From Bryobacterales bacterium (lineage in GTDB: Bacteria > Acidobacteriota > Terriglobia > Bryobacterales > Bryobacteraceae), in contig PLRZ01000127.1 in the NCBI GenBank assembly GCA_003164075.1, positions 1-16,642 on the forward strand: a DNA stretch of 16,642 nucleotides. The letters run 5' to 3'. Below are positions 5,733 to 14,149 of the stretch, in pieces. Under the pieces are notes generated by a model that was not told the origin of the DNA, made no database searches, and saw nothing but the letters and a program-made list of their open reading frames with translations. Both the position numbers and the translations under genes were made by a program. The number at the start of each line of letters is the position of its first letter. Positions within the stretch are counted from its first letter, which is position 1.

Positions 5733-8700
5733 CTATTTGCTTTGTACCGGGCCCAAGTATCGGTCCAGCCAATCCAGACTCTCGCGCGTGGTAGCGGGAA
5801 ACCCTATCATCGCGTGGCCCGCGTCCATAAGAACCAGCTTCTTATCTTGCGCCGATGCGCCAAACAGATCGAATAGCGGCTGTTGTGAGGTAGCCAGGGG
5901 ATAATTCAAATCGTACCGCCCGTTCATCATCAGCACTGGCGTGTGCGCGCGCGGCGCGAACTGAAACGGATCCACATCCGGCGGGACATTTCCCGGCAGC
6001 AGGCCGCCCACTGCCAGAAGCGCAGCTTTGAAACGCGGTTCGTCGGCCAATACGATCGGCGCCATAAAAGCGCCACGGCTAAAACCGAAATAGGCCAGCT
6101 TCCCGGCGTCGATATCCGGCCGCGACTCCAGATAGTCCACCGACCGCCGCACGTCCTGAGTCTCGCGTACGCGCCGGGCTCTCGTCAGGTCCAAGCCCTT
6201 GAGGCTTCCCGTGTCGTGGCGCTCATAATCGCCCCATAACACCGGATAGAGAACAACCCGCCCACTGCGGATGATCGGTTCCAGGTACCACATCTCCAAG
6301 TGCCTGCTATCGCGCTCTCCCGACGCAATGCCGCTAGGAAAATAAACCACGGCCTGGAAAGGAGGCGCAGCGGTACGTGGCAGAAACAGATAGGCCCCCA
6401 CCTGCTGGTCCTCATAAGCCGCCGCGAACGTTACTTTCTCTTTCCGCCAGTACGGGTTGCGGTCGTCGGTCTCGACCACTTGTGCGCGCAAAGGCGCGCG
6501 GTCGTAATCGTAGCGCTTTAGAATGTCAGAGAACTCACGGCCGCTCACCAGGTTGGCGCGGCTGAAGTCGCGGCCAAGCACCTCCACCGGCGCCATGAAA
6601 TCATCCGGAAGCGGCGAGACGTTCTTCACACAGCGGAATCCCATATTAGCCTGCCGCTCCAGAGGTGATGCCCGATCCCCTTCACGCGCCGCATAGTAGG
6701 CTTCGTTCCACGCGCCGCCAAGCACCATGCGCTGCCCTCGACGCTCCTCGTTCCAGATCCACTCCTTGGCGTTCCCCGCCAGATCGTAACTGCCGAATCG
6801 GTCCAGCCCCTGATAGCTTCCCGTGCGCGCCAGTCCCTTGCCGGAGAAGTTGCTCATCAGGATGGCATCCACGTACAGCCACTCCGTGCTCGAAGCGCGC
6901 AGCCATTGGGCGTAAGCCGGAAGGCTCTCTCCAGCGAAGCACGCATATGCCGCCGCCTCATACCAGCTCACTCCCGTCACCGGGAACTCGGACTTGCCCT
7001 CCGCATATGTTCCCAGTTCCCAAGTCGCCGGCCCCGCACGGCCGGTCTGGTCGAGGAACAATCGCATCGCTTCTTCAAAAGGGATTGCCCGGCCATCGCG
7101 TACCACGGTCTCCCGCCAAAATTCCGGCCGCCGATAGCCTCCGGCATCGACGAACGCCTGGTACTTCCGATTCGTGACCTCGAACTGGTCCAGCCAAAAC
7201 TCCGGGACCTTCACTGGGTGCGTCCCGAGCGTTACTCCAGACGGAACCAGCACCATCCCCGCCGGTGCATCGGCATCCTTATACAACTGGAAGGCGATGG
7301 CAGGGTGCATTACGCCGGACTCGGCGAATTCGCGCGTGCGGTAATCGGCAGCGCTCACCCGCCAGCGGAAATATCCGATCGGCAGCAGAAGATTTTTCAG
7401 CGGAGTACGGCCCAACACGCGCCAGGGTGCAGATGGCGTCCCGTAATCCTGAATCGCTACGGTGGCGCCTGGCGGCGTAGTAGTCACCGTCGTCGTGACG
7501 ATGCGGTACACGCGCTGAAAATCGCGCACCTTCTGGTCATCGGGGACGATGTTCTCAATCTGCCGCACCACTTCGTCGGCGGCGTTATAACTGTGCGCGG
7601 CAACCAGGGCGGCGATCCGCGGCGCCATGGTGTTCCTGGCCCACTGAATGCGCGCCTGCCGCACACCCAAAAATGCGGCACCTGCCAGAAGCGTGGCCAA
7701 AGCCGTGGCCAGAGGAATCGCAACCCGCCGCGGTCGATACCAAGCCGTTTTCGATGACCGATAGCCATCCAGCGCCCGCACCACGCCAGCCGCGGAGTCA
7801 TACCGTTTTCCGCACTCTTTCTCCAGGCACCGCTCCACGATTTGCGCGATCTGCCGCGGTATACCAGGATGCATCCGGCTCAGCGGCCGGGGCGAATCGC
7901 GGAGAATGGCCGAGAGCGTGCCCGCCAGCGAACCGCGGTCGAACACCCGCTTGCCGGTGAGCATCTCATAAAACACTGCTCCGAACGAAAAGAGATCGGA
8001 TCGCGCATCCACTGGCTTGCCCTGCGCCTGTTCCGGCGAGAGGTAGCAAGCCGTACCCACAATCTGCCCCGTCACTGTCTCCATGGAGGATTGCGCGCCA
8101 GTCTCCATGAACTTGGCCAACCCGAAATCCAATATCTTGAGGACGCCGCCGCGGTCCACCATCAGATTCGCGGGCTTCAGATCGCGATGCAAAATGCCTG
8201 CCGCATGCGCCCCCGCAAGGCCCTGGGCCAGCATTCGCGCCAAGGGCAAGGCTTGGCTTAAAGGCAGGCCGCCGGCGGGAATTGTTTCGTTGAGCGGGCG
8301 GCCGTCCACGTAGTCCATTACGAGGTAGTCGCGATCCCCCGCGCGGCCGGTTTCGCGAACCTTCACTATGTTGGGATGAACGAGCGCAGACGCCGCTTGC
8401 GCCTCTTTCAAATAGCGCCGCCGCTGCTCCGGCGAGAGGACAGGCTGGAAGACCTTGATGGCTACTTCGCGCTGCGACTCCCGATGAACCGCCCGGTAGA
8501 CCGTGGCGCTGGCGCCCTGCCCGCAAACCTCGAGGACGTCATATCCGTTCAGCCGGCTGGCGGCAAGTTCCTGGATGGAAAGCAGGAATGGCTCGGGCAT
8601 GGGCTTGCCACCGCGATCCGCGGCCGCCAGGCTTTCCACCTCGCGATAGATCTCGTCCTTCACGCCCAGGCCGGCCATATACGCGCCGCGCTCTCCGGGT

Positions 8701-8762
8701 GTCATCCCCACCGTGGCGTGAAACAGTTCTTCTATTCTCTGCCAGTCGGAGCCCATGCCCAC
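5733..8762 (-). CDS. Membrane Ser/Thr kinase fused to PEGA, FGE-like and alpha/beta-hydrolase domains
   Basis: A 1009-residue protein with five parts. (1) A Hanks-type kinase at about 74-335: Gly loop GQGASATVY (81-89), Lys103 in VAIKVF, catalytic HRDLKPANL (192-200), DFG (212-214), SPE (242-244), so likely active. (2) One membrane helix at about 346-366. (3) A PEGA-like segment at about 422-485 (TTPPGATVAIQD, GRTPLKNLLLP). (4) A formylglycine-generating-enzyme/sulfatase-modifying domain at about 500-713 (GMVLVPSG, PVTGVSWYEAAAYA, GNAKEWIWN, LGGAWNE, NMGFRCV). (5) A dienelactone-hydrolase-like domain at about 770-1005 with nucleophile S895 (GFSRG), D951 and H983. Domains 3-5 are predicted extracytoplasmic. 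The start is GTG at 8762 or ATG two codons in (8756). It converges on the ECF sigma gene, a plausible regulatory partner. Confidence 0.92.
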   Translation of the reverse strand: MGMGSDWQRIEELFHATVGMTPGERGAYMAGLGVKDEIYREVESLAAADRGGKPMPEPFLLSIQELAASRLNGYDVLEVCGQGASATVYRAVHRESQREVAIKVFQPVLSPEQRRRYLKEAQAASALVHPNIVKVRETGRAGDRDYLVMDYVDGRPLNETIPAGGLPLSQALPLARMLAQGLAGAHAAGILHRDLKPANLMVDRGGVLKILDFGLAKFMETGAQSSMETVTGQIVGTACYLSPEQAQGKPVDARSDLFSFGAVFYEMLTGKRVFDRGSLAGTLSAILRDSPRPLSRMHPGIPRQIAQIVERCLEKECGKRYDSAAGVVRALDGYRSSKTAWYRPRRVAIPLATALATLLAGAAFLGVRQARIQWARNTMAPRIAALVAAHSYNAADEVVRQIENIVPDDQKVRDFQRVYRIVTTTVTTTPPGATVAIQDYGTPSAPWRVLGRTPLKNLLLPIGYFRWRVSAADYRTREFAESGVMHPAIAFQLYKDADAPAGMVLVPSGVTLGTHPVKVPEFWLDQFEVTNRKYQAFVDAGGYRRPEFWRETVVRDGRAIPFEEAMRLFLDQTGRAGPATWELGTYAEGKSEFPVTGVSWYEAAAYACFAGESLPAYAQWLRASSTEWLYVDAILMSNFSGKGLARTGSYQGLDRFGSYDLAGNAKEWIWNEERRGQRMVLGGAWNEAYYAAREGDRASPLERQANMGFRCVKNVSPLPDDFMAPVEVLGRDFSRANLVSGREFSDILKRYDYDRAPLRAQVVETDDRNPYWRKEKVTFAAAYEDQQVGAYLFLPRTAAPPFQAVVYFPSGIASGERDSRHLEMWYLEPIIRSGRVVLYPVLWGDYERHDTGSLKGLDLTRARRVRETQDVRRSVDYLESRPDIDAGKLAYFGFSRGAFMAPIVLADEPRFKAALLAVGGLLPGNVPPDVDPFQFAPRAHTPVLMMNGRYDLNYPLATSQQPLFDLFGASAQDKKLVLMDAGHAMIGFPATTRESLDWLDRYLGPVQSK

Positions 8763-8836
8763 CCCAATTGTATACGCGTCAAACGCTGGAAATCGCCTTC
8801 ACAGTTTTCTTGCATCGGCTTGATGGTGTTTTCCCG

Positions 8837-8851
8837 CAACTGGCGCGTTCT
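8837..8851 (+). repeat. 15-base repeat upstream of the DUF2306 gene
   Basis: CAACTGGCGCGTTCT occurs here, 17 bases before the ATG of the DUF2306 gene, and again at 9655-9669 beyond its end. A near match, TTACTGGCGCGTGAC, is at about 10096-10110. Both exact copies are preceded by T-rich sequence plus CCG, so the similarity extends slightly leftward. Confidence 0.5.
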
Positions 8852-8868
8852 GAAGCGGAGCTAATGCA

Positions 8869-9606
8869 ATGACCAGTTCAACGTTGATTACCGTGCCCGG
8901 TTCTCAAGGCGTGTTGGCAAGAGCGGCGAAATGGGCCGCCATCGCAATATTGGCCGTGATTGCCCTGCGCTTCTTTTGGCTGCACGCGCTTCGCTACACG
9001 AACGTCACCGAGCACACCTACCGGCGCTACTGGCCGTACCGCGGCTGGCTCATGGTTCACATCATCGGCGGATCGCTGGCTCTTTTGCTGGGCCCTCTGC
9101 AATTTTTCAGCGGACTCCGGCGGTGGAACATGAAGCTGCACCGCTGGGCCGGAAGGCTGTATCTGGCCGGTGTGGTAATCGGATCCGTGGCTGCCACTTA
9201 TATGGGGTTTGTCACTAAGTACCGGGCGTTCGGAATCTCCCTGGTGGCGATGGCCTTCGCCTGGCTGAGCTGCGCGAGTATGGCATATATCGCCATTCGC
9301 CGCAGGCAGGTTCCAGCGCACAAGGAGTGGATGATCCGCAGCTATGTGGTGACTTACGGGTTTGTGGTCTTCCGGGTAATTCAAGACTCTAAGCTTCTGG
9401 AGAGTTTCAAGGTGGAATCGCTGGCGCTAAGTGCGTGGTTGTGCTGGACGATTCCGCTGTTGTTCGCGGAGATGGCGCTGCAATGGCGGCGCACAGTCGG
9501 GCCGGCGCGGGCCCGGCCCGGAAGGAGTGCCGGCATGAATGCAACCGTCAACCAACGAAAGAGTGAGACGTCCGATGGACAGAGGATCGGTTTCCAAGAA
9601 ACTTAG
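8869..9606 (+). CDS. DUF2306 integral membrane protein
   Basis: A 245-residue polytopic membrane protein matching the DUF2306 family. About six hydrophobic helices are visible, at roughly 22-40, 61-80, 95-112, 121-142, 157-172 and 186-204. Conserved-looking features are the GWLMVHIIGGSLALLLGPLQ segment with H64, KLHRWAGRLYL with H91, and VPAHKEWMIRSY with H151. The histidines suggest heme or metal binding, but family function is not established. A GGAG lies 8 bases before the ATG. It is transcribed divergently from the kinase gene, with about 100 bases between. The tail after residue 207 is polar and unlike a helix. It contains a perfect 7-bp G+C hairpin (9499-9519) and a strong internal ribosome-binding site before M223, so the natural C-terminus may have been extended. 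Confidence 0.85.
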   Translation: MTSSTLITVPGSQGVLARAAKWAAIAILAVIALRFFWLHALRYTNVTEHTYRRYWPYRGWLMVHIIGGSLALLLGPLQFFSGLRRWNMKLHRWAGRLYLAGVVIGSVAATYMGFVTKYRAFGISLVAMAFAWLSCASMAYIAIRRRQVPAHKEWMIRSYVVTYGFVVFRVIQDSKLLESFKVESLALSAWLCWTIPLLFAEMALQWRRTVGPARARPGRSAGMNATVNQRKSETSDGQRIGFQET

Positions 9607-9710
9607 AGTCTTCGCTTTCGTTCCAAAAACAACTTCGCGCGCGGTAATTTCCGTCAACTGGCGCGTTCTACACCGAGGCTCAGCAACTACGCTATTTCGA
9701 CGAGTCAACA

Positions 9711-9881
9711 GTGAACCGCCGACGCTGGAGTGTGCTTGTGCCCGCTTTCGGCTTGGCTCTTCAACTTTCATTGACGGCATGGATGGCACGCGGGTCTCCA
9801 GCCGCATCGGCTACCGCTGCAACATTCGCGCCTGTGTGTGCTCGGTTCCTAGCTAGGAGTAGGTGGGCGACCTGTTTTTGA
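9711..9881 (+). CDS. Possible small exported peptide or gene remnant
   Basis: A GTG-started frame of 56 residues begins MNRRRWSVLVPAFGLALQLS and continues LTAWMARGSPAASA, which has the form of a signal peptide: an Arg-rich N-region, a hydrophobic core and small residues after it. The rest (about 20 residues, ending RWATCF) has no recognisable domain. There is no clear ribosome-binding site. It could be the 5' stub of a lost secreted-protein gene or chance. Confidence 0.22.
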   Translation: MNRRRWSVLVPAFGLALQLSLTAWMARGSPAASATAATFAPVCARFLARSRWATCF

Positions 9882-9905
9882 CCGAAGTTACGAAGGAGAA
9901 CAAAC

Positions 9906-10066
9906 ATGAGAAGGTTTTTGGTGACGACACTTACCATTGTGGGCTCCCTTGGCTTGGCGCACGGCCAGACCGGCGTAGGCAAGAAATTCGATACGCGGGC
10001 AATTCGCTCAAGAAGGTGACAGCGGGCGTGCCGTCGCCCAGCCAAATTAAATTTCAGCGCGGATAA
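9906..10066 (+). pseudogene. Frameshifted secreted-protein gene stub
   Basis: A strong AAGGAG ribosome-binding site 7 bases upstream introduces MRRFLVTTLTIVGSLGLAHG followed by QTGVGKKFDT, a clean signal peptide with likely cleavage after AHG or AHGQ. The frame stops after 37 codons (TGA at 10017-10019). Another frame across the same point reads GNSLKKVTAGVPSPSQIKFQ and ends at 10066, and it resembles a plausible continuation, so a frameshift is likely. The stub has good translation signals but almost no mature protein. The parent family is not recognised. It could instead be a real 37-residue secreted peptide. Confidence 0.45.
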
Positions 10067-10169
10067 CCCGGGCGCTATCCGGACGGGCCTGTCCGTTACT
10101 GGCGCGTGACGTCACCGGGCAGCTTGAGTGCGTGTGGAATGGAAGGCCCATTTGAGGTATCTGCCGCAT

Positions 10170-10635
10170 TCAATTCCAGTAACTCCGGTCCAAGCTCCGA
10201 TACTGTACCGCTTCGGCCAGGTGCTTCGCCGCGCCCTGCTCCTTGTGATCCAGATCCGCAATAGTCCGCGCCACCTTCAAAATGCGATCGTGCGCCCGCG
10301 CCGAGAGCCCCAGTTTCCGCACCGCCATTTCCAGCGTCCGTTCGCCCGCCGCGTCCAGTTCGCACAGTTTTCGCAGACTCCGCGACGGAATATGCGCGTT
10401 ATAGAACCCGCGTTGCCTCTGCAATGCGCGCGCCTCTTCCACCCGTAGACGCATCTCGCACGAGGGCGTCCCGCCGTCTTTCTCCCGCAGTTCCCGATAC
10501 GGCACCGCGGGCACTTCGATGTGCAGATCGATGCGGTCCAGCAGCGGCCCGCTCAACTTACTCATGTACCGCTGAATGATCGCGGGCGTGCAGCGGCACT
10601 CCCGCGTGGGATCGCCGTAGAAGCCGCACGGGCAC
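10170..10635 (-). pseudogene. Truncated duplicate of the comM/yifB 3' end
   Basis: This segment repeats the last 466 bases of the full gene at 14221-15738, at a constant offset of 4051 and with no indels. I count 18 base differences (about 96% identity). It encodes residues 352-505, from CPCGFYGDP to the final SYWN and stop. Apart from I485 (ATC here becomes GGC, Gly) every codon change is synonymous, including seven of the last eight codons; the stop also differs (TGA versus TAG). Identity ends abruptly at codon 352 on one side and at the stop on the other. The upstream reading frame to 10985 has no ATPase sequence. The Walker motifs are therefore missing and it cannot be a working ComM. Confidence 0.88.
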
Positions 10636-11026
10636 CCGTGCAAATAACAACTGCAACGGAGCATTACCCTGGAGTGCCGGGCGGCAATGGGTCGTATATG
10701 CCCTATTTCCAGGCGTTCCCGCGCGATTCGCTCGTAGGGGCCCCTCCTTGTGCTTGCGCCGCCAGCCTGGATGTTCTTCTTCGCCTGTCTTGGGGTGGTC
10801 CGGGGGATCGCGGGGGGCCGTGAAAGACACGGTTCTTCGCAAACTCCACGACCTTGGAATTTGATAGAACGCGACGATTCTGTCTTAGATTGAGGCAATG
10901 ACCGTCCTCCTACCTGCCGAAGAGCGTATCGTAGAGAGCGGGAACATGACGATGGGACCAAATTCGATGGGTCAGAGTGTGCCATGCTAATGTACTATTG
11001 ATTGCGCCCAAGGGGAGCTGTGATTT
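10636..11026. other. 391-base spacer between the comM fragment and the NHL gene
   Basis: No gene is supported. A minus-strand frame continues from the comM fragment to 10985 but is low-complexity and unlike any family. A plus-strand stretch near 10640-10735 reads protein-like (HYPGVPGGNGSYMPYFQAF) without a start signal and may be a fragment. Small palindromes are present: AGGGGCCCCT (10736-10745) and CCGTG-AAAGA-CACGG (10818-10832). A TACTAT (10993-10998) could be a -10 for the NHL gene but has no good -35. Confidence 0.4.
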
Positions 11027-14000
11027 ATGACGGCATCGGGAACCTTCTTTCTCGCTCTTCTTATCGTGGAGCCTGGGCTCAGCCAGACGTACACGATCAA
11101 CACCGCTGCTGGGGGCGGCTTGCCGGCGAACATTCCGGCGGCGTCCGCGAGCCTGGGTCTCGTGAACGGTGTCGCGATTGACGCTTCTGGCAACCTGTTC
11201 ATCGCGGACGCAGTCTATTCCATCGTGCTGCGTCGGAATATCGCTACCGGCATGCTTGCTCTAATTGCGGGCAACGGCTTGCATGGCTTCAGCGGCGACA
11301 ACGGCCCGGCCACCAGTGCCCAGTTGTCATTAGATGACGAATTCCTGGTGGATTTCGATAACAGCGTTACCGGAATTGCGATAGATTCAGCGGGAAATAT
11401 CTATATCGCGGACCCCGGCAACAGTTGTGTCCGCAAGGTGTCCCAAGGCGTGATCACGACGGTTGCAGGTAATGGCACCAGGGGGTACAGTGGCGATAAC
11501 GGCCCGGCGACCAGCGCGCAGCTATCGGCCCCGCAGGGAGTGGCCGTAGACTCCTCCGGAAACCTCTACATCGCGGACAATATTTCCTTTGACGGCGTGA
11601 TTCGCAAGGTGTCGAATGGCATCATCACTACAGTCGCGGGCGGCGGTTCATATTCGGCAAACTTGGGCGACAACGGCCCAGCTACGAGCGCTTATTTGTC
11701 GAGGACCTACGGCGTCGCAGTGGACTCCTCCGGGAACCTCTACATCGCGGACACATATGACAATCGAATTCGTGAGGTGGCGGGCGGGGTAATTACTACC
11801 ATCGCGGGTACGGGCGGCGCCCAAGGTTTTAGCGGTGATAATGGCCCTGCGACCACCGCCGAACTGTCCTTGCCGTTTGGGGTGGCTGTCGATGTTTCCG
11901 GCAACATTTACGTCGCCGACACGGTCAACGGCCGTATCCGCAGGATCACAAACGGCATCATCACCACCGTTGCGGGCGGCGGAGCGACCCTGGGTGACAA
12001 CGGCCCGGCAACTAGCGCTAACTTGGGTCTTCCCGTTGCCATTGCCATCGACTTGGCCGGAGACATTTTTGTGGCGGAGGACGGCTTCCCAGGACCGGGA
12101 TCTAATCGCGTTCGCAAGGTGTCGGCGGGCGTAATCACCACGGTGGCGGGAGGCGGCAGTAGTCTCGGTGACAATGGTCCCGCGACTGGCGGCCAGTTCT
12201 TCCTCCCGGAAGCGGTCTCGGTGGATTCGGAGGGTGACCTCTACATCGCGGACACCTATAACCAGTTGGTGCGGAAAGTGTCGAACGGGGTGATTACCAC
12301 AGTGGCCGGCGGAGGTTCCAGTACAGGGGACAACGTCGCGGCCACCGCAGCTATTCTAAACGGACCCCAATCGCTCGCAGTCGATGCAAACGGTAACTTG
12401 TATTTTGCCGACGGGACGTTGATCGGAACAGCCGGTTCCGTCCGCCTGGTAGCCAACGGCGTGATCTCGACGGCCATCAGTGAAGCGCAATTGAACGGTT
12501 ACACTCCAACAGCCATCGCGGTGGACCCCTCCGGGAATCTTTATGTGGCTGCCACTCTGCTTTACGGTCCCACCGTTGTTCAGGAGCTATTGAATGGGAC
12601 CCTCACGACCGTGGCGGGCTCGGTCACCAGCATAGAGCTGGGCACTTCAGTTGGGGGACTGGCATTTGACCGTTCGGGAAGCCTTTACATATCGGATACC
12701 TACGACTTTCGAGTGCTCAAGCTATCGAACGGGACGGCGAGCGTTGTGGCCGGGAACGGGACCTATGGTTTCAGCGGCGATACTGGCGCGGCTACCAGCG
12801 CCCAGTTGAGCGACATCGGAGGGATCGCGGTGGACGCCGCCGGAAACCTCTATATTGACGACTGGGGCAACGCACGGATCCGCAAAGTGTCGAATGGTAT
12901 CATCACCACCATAGTTGGAAATGGCGAGCTTGGTTTTGGCGGCGATGGCGGTCCCGCACTGAGTGCGCTGCTAGACGGCCCATTTGGTGGAGTGGCCGTG
13001 GATTCGGCCGGCGATGTCTATATCGCCGACAGCTACAATGAACGGATCCGCGTGGTGCAGCCGCCGGCGCTGCAACCGCCGATAACCTACGCTATAAATC
13101 AGACCATCGGAGCCGGCAGCGTCACCGGCGTGATCGTCACGGACGGCACAATTGGCACTCTCTCTTCAACCAATATTCTTAGCTACAATGTGCTGGTAAA
13201 CGACGCCACATACCCTCCCTACAATGTTACGGCCGGTTCGAACCCTGACCTGTTTCTGAGCGGCTCGGATTTGTCCGCCACCGCCAGTCAGTTGCTGTTC
13301 AACTTCAGCGGCGCACAAGGCGGATTGTTCGGCATGCTTGACCCATCTGGTGATTTTGGAGTGTGCTTCGTCGCGGGCGGACCGGGCGGGTGCTTTACTG
13401 TCTTGGCTCCCAGTTCCGGAGCAGCGCTTCGGTATGCTATCACCAGTACGTTGCCTCCCACTTTCGACACAGAGTTTACCAGCTTGTCTGGAACGCAGGT
13501 GATCGGAGTCAGCGGAAGTTCGCTTTCCTCCCTGCAGGGCGGCACTTCCAGCAATCCGGTCGATCTGCCCAGTGGTTCCGTTGCGCAAGTCACTGGGTCA
13601 ATTGCCGGATCGGGATCACAAGAATACTACGCCTTCTCCTGGTCGGGAGGAGTGTTTAGCGCTACCGCCTCAATCACCGGCACTATCAACACCGGCGCGT
13701 CCTATGTGTTTTCGGTAGGTACCACCGGTAGCTGCAACGGGCAGGGCTCCGTGACGCTCAACACCGCCAACAGCTTCATCGGAACGATCTCAATCGCCAA
13801 CCTCCCGGCAGGGAATTACTGCGTTGGAATCGACGCCGATAGCTCGAACGACCCAACCCTCACGATTACACTGAATACTCCGGTAATGGGTTTGGCGCCG
13901 TCATGCGCCATAACCGGCGATGCGACCGTAGGTATATCGGACGTCCAACAGATGATAAACGAGGCGCTCGGTGCGGCACCGCCCGTTAACGATCTGAACG

Positions 14001-14149
14001 GTGACGGGAGGGTGAATGTGAACGACGTACAGATCGTTATCGACGCCGCGCTTGGTCAAGGTTGCCTGACTGGTTCTGTGAGTATGGCCGCGCAGGTACG
14101 AGGCGTTGGAAGCCGTCTTCCTGCCGATCCGAAGCACAAGGACCGCTGA
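11027..14149 (+). CDS. Secreted NHL-repeat protein with dockerin-like C-terminus
   Basis: A 1040-residue predicted exported protein. I count twelve NHL units of the form GVAVDSSGNLYIAD, at about residues 49, 116, 171, 229, 285, 337, 396, 449, 496, 543, 599 and 655, most followed by an RKVSNGIITTVAG linker and a GDNGPAT motif. Twelve units would suit two six-bladed beta-propellers. Residues about 685-805 form a separate beta-rich domain (YAINQTIGAGSVTGVIVTDG) of a kind seen in PEP-CTERM proteins. About 855-950 resembles a pre-peptidase C-terminal domain. Residues 960-1013 resemble a dockerin: loop 2 (DLNGDGRVNVND) is intact but loop 1 (ITGDATVGISD) lacks several ligands. GGGGAG lies about 9 bases before the ATG, and a stop lies two codons upstream. 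The signal peptide core (TFFLALLIVEPG) has no positive N-terminal residue, which is unusual. Confidence 0.87.
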   Translation: MTASGTFFLALLIVEPGLSQTYTINTAAGGGLPANIPAASASLGLVNGVAIDASGNLFIADAVYSIVLRRNIATGMLALIAGNGLHGFSGDNGPATSAQLSLDDEFLVDFDNSVTGIAIDSAGNIYIADPGNSCVRKVSQGVITTVAGNGTRGYSGDNGPATSAQLSAPQGVAVDSSGNLYIADNISFDGVIRKVSNGIITTVAGGGSYSANLGDNGPATSAYLSRTYGVAVDSSGNLYIADTYDNRIREVAGGVITTIAGTGGAQGFSGDNGPATTAELSLPFGVAVDVSGNIYVADTVNGRIRRITNGIITTVAGGGATLGDNGPATSANLGLPVAIAIDLAGDIFVAEDGFPGPGSNRVRKVSAGVITTVAGGGSSLGDNGPATGGQFFLPEAVSVDSEGDLYIADTYNQLVRKVSNGVITTVAGGGSSTGDNVAATAAILNGPQSLAVDANGNLYFADGTLIGTAGSVRLVANGVISTAISEAQLNGYTPTAIAVDPSGNLYVAATLLYGPTVVQELLNGTLTTVAGSVTSIELGTSVGGLAFDRSGSLYISDTYDFRVLKLSNGTASVVAGNGTYGFSGDTGAATSAQLSDIGGIAVDAAGNLYIDDWGNARIRKVSNGIITTIVGNGELGFGGDGGPALSALLDGPFGGVAVDSAGDVYIADSYNERIRVVQPPALQPPITYAINQTIGAGSVTGVIVTDGTIGTLSSTNILSYNVLVNDATYPPYNVTAGSNPDLFLSGSDLSATASQLLFNFSGAQGGLFGMLDPSGDFGVCFVAGGPGGCFTVLAPSSGAALRYAITSTLPPTFDTEFTSLSGTQVIGVSGSSLSSLQGGTSSNPVDLPSGSVAQVTGSIAGSGSQEYYAFSWSGGVFSATASITGTINTGASYVFSVGTTGSCNGQGSVTLNTANSFIGTISIANLPAGNYCVGIDADSSNDPTLTITLNTPVMGLAPSCAITGDATVGISDVQQMINEALGAAPPVNDLNGDGRVNVNDVQIVIDAALGQGCLTGSVSMAAQVRGVGSRLPADPKHKDR

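Larger units (their letters stand above)
9607..10169. other. 563-base region of decayed exported-protein remnants
   Basis: No intact gene of normal length is present. It holds the second CAACTGGCGCGTTCT repeat (9655-9669) and two short frames that start like secreted proteins but end early, both listed separately. There is also a perfect 10-base palindrome GTGACGTCAC (10106-10115) and a near-palindrome GGACGGGCCTGTCC (10081-10094). The region ends at the stop codon of the comM fragment. Confidence 0.5.

Noticed and set aside
6906..7757. Long plus-strand frames opposite the kinase gene
   Set aside because: They overlap a kinase/FGE/hydrolase gene with all motifs in order; the antisense products are Arg/Pro-rich with no domains.
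8841..8860. Sigma-54 promoter (TGGCGCG-like) upstream of the DUF2306 gene
   Set aside because: The GG-to-GC spacing is one base too long and the downstream element is AAGC rather than TTGC.
10106..10115. GTGACGTCAC palindrome as an operator
   Set aside because: It is isolated, with no promoter or intact gene nearby, and a 10-base palindrome can arise by chance.
10170..10985. A 271-residue second ComM-like protein
   Set aside because: Only the last 154 residues are ComM; the N-terminal 117 are low-complexity shadow sequence and both Walker motifs are missing.
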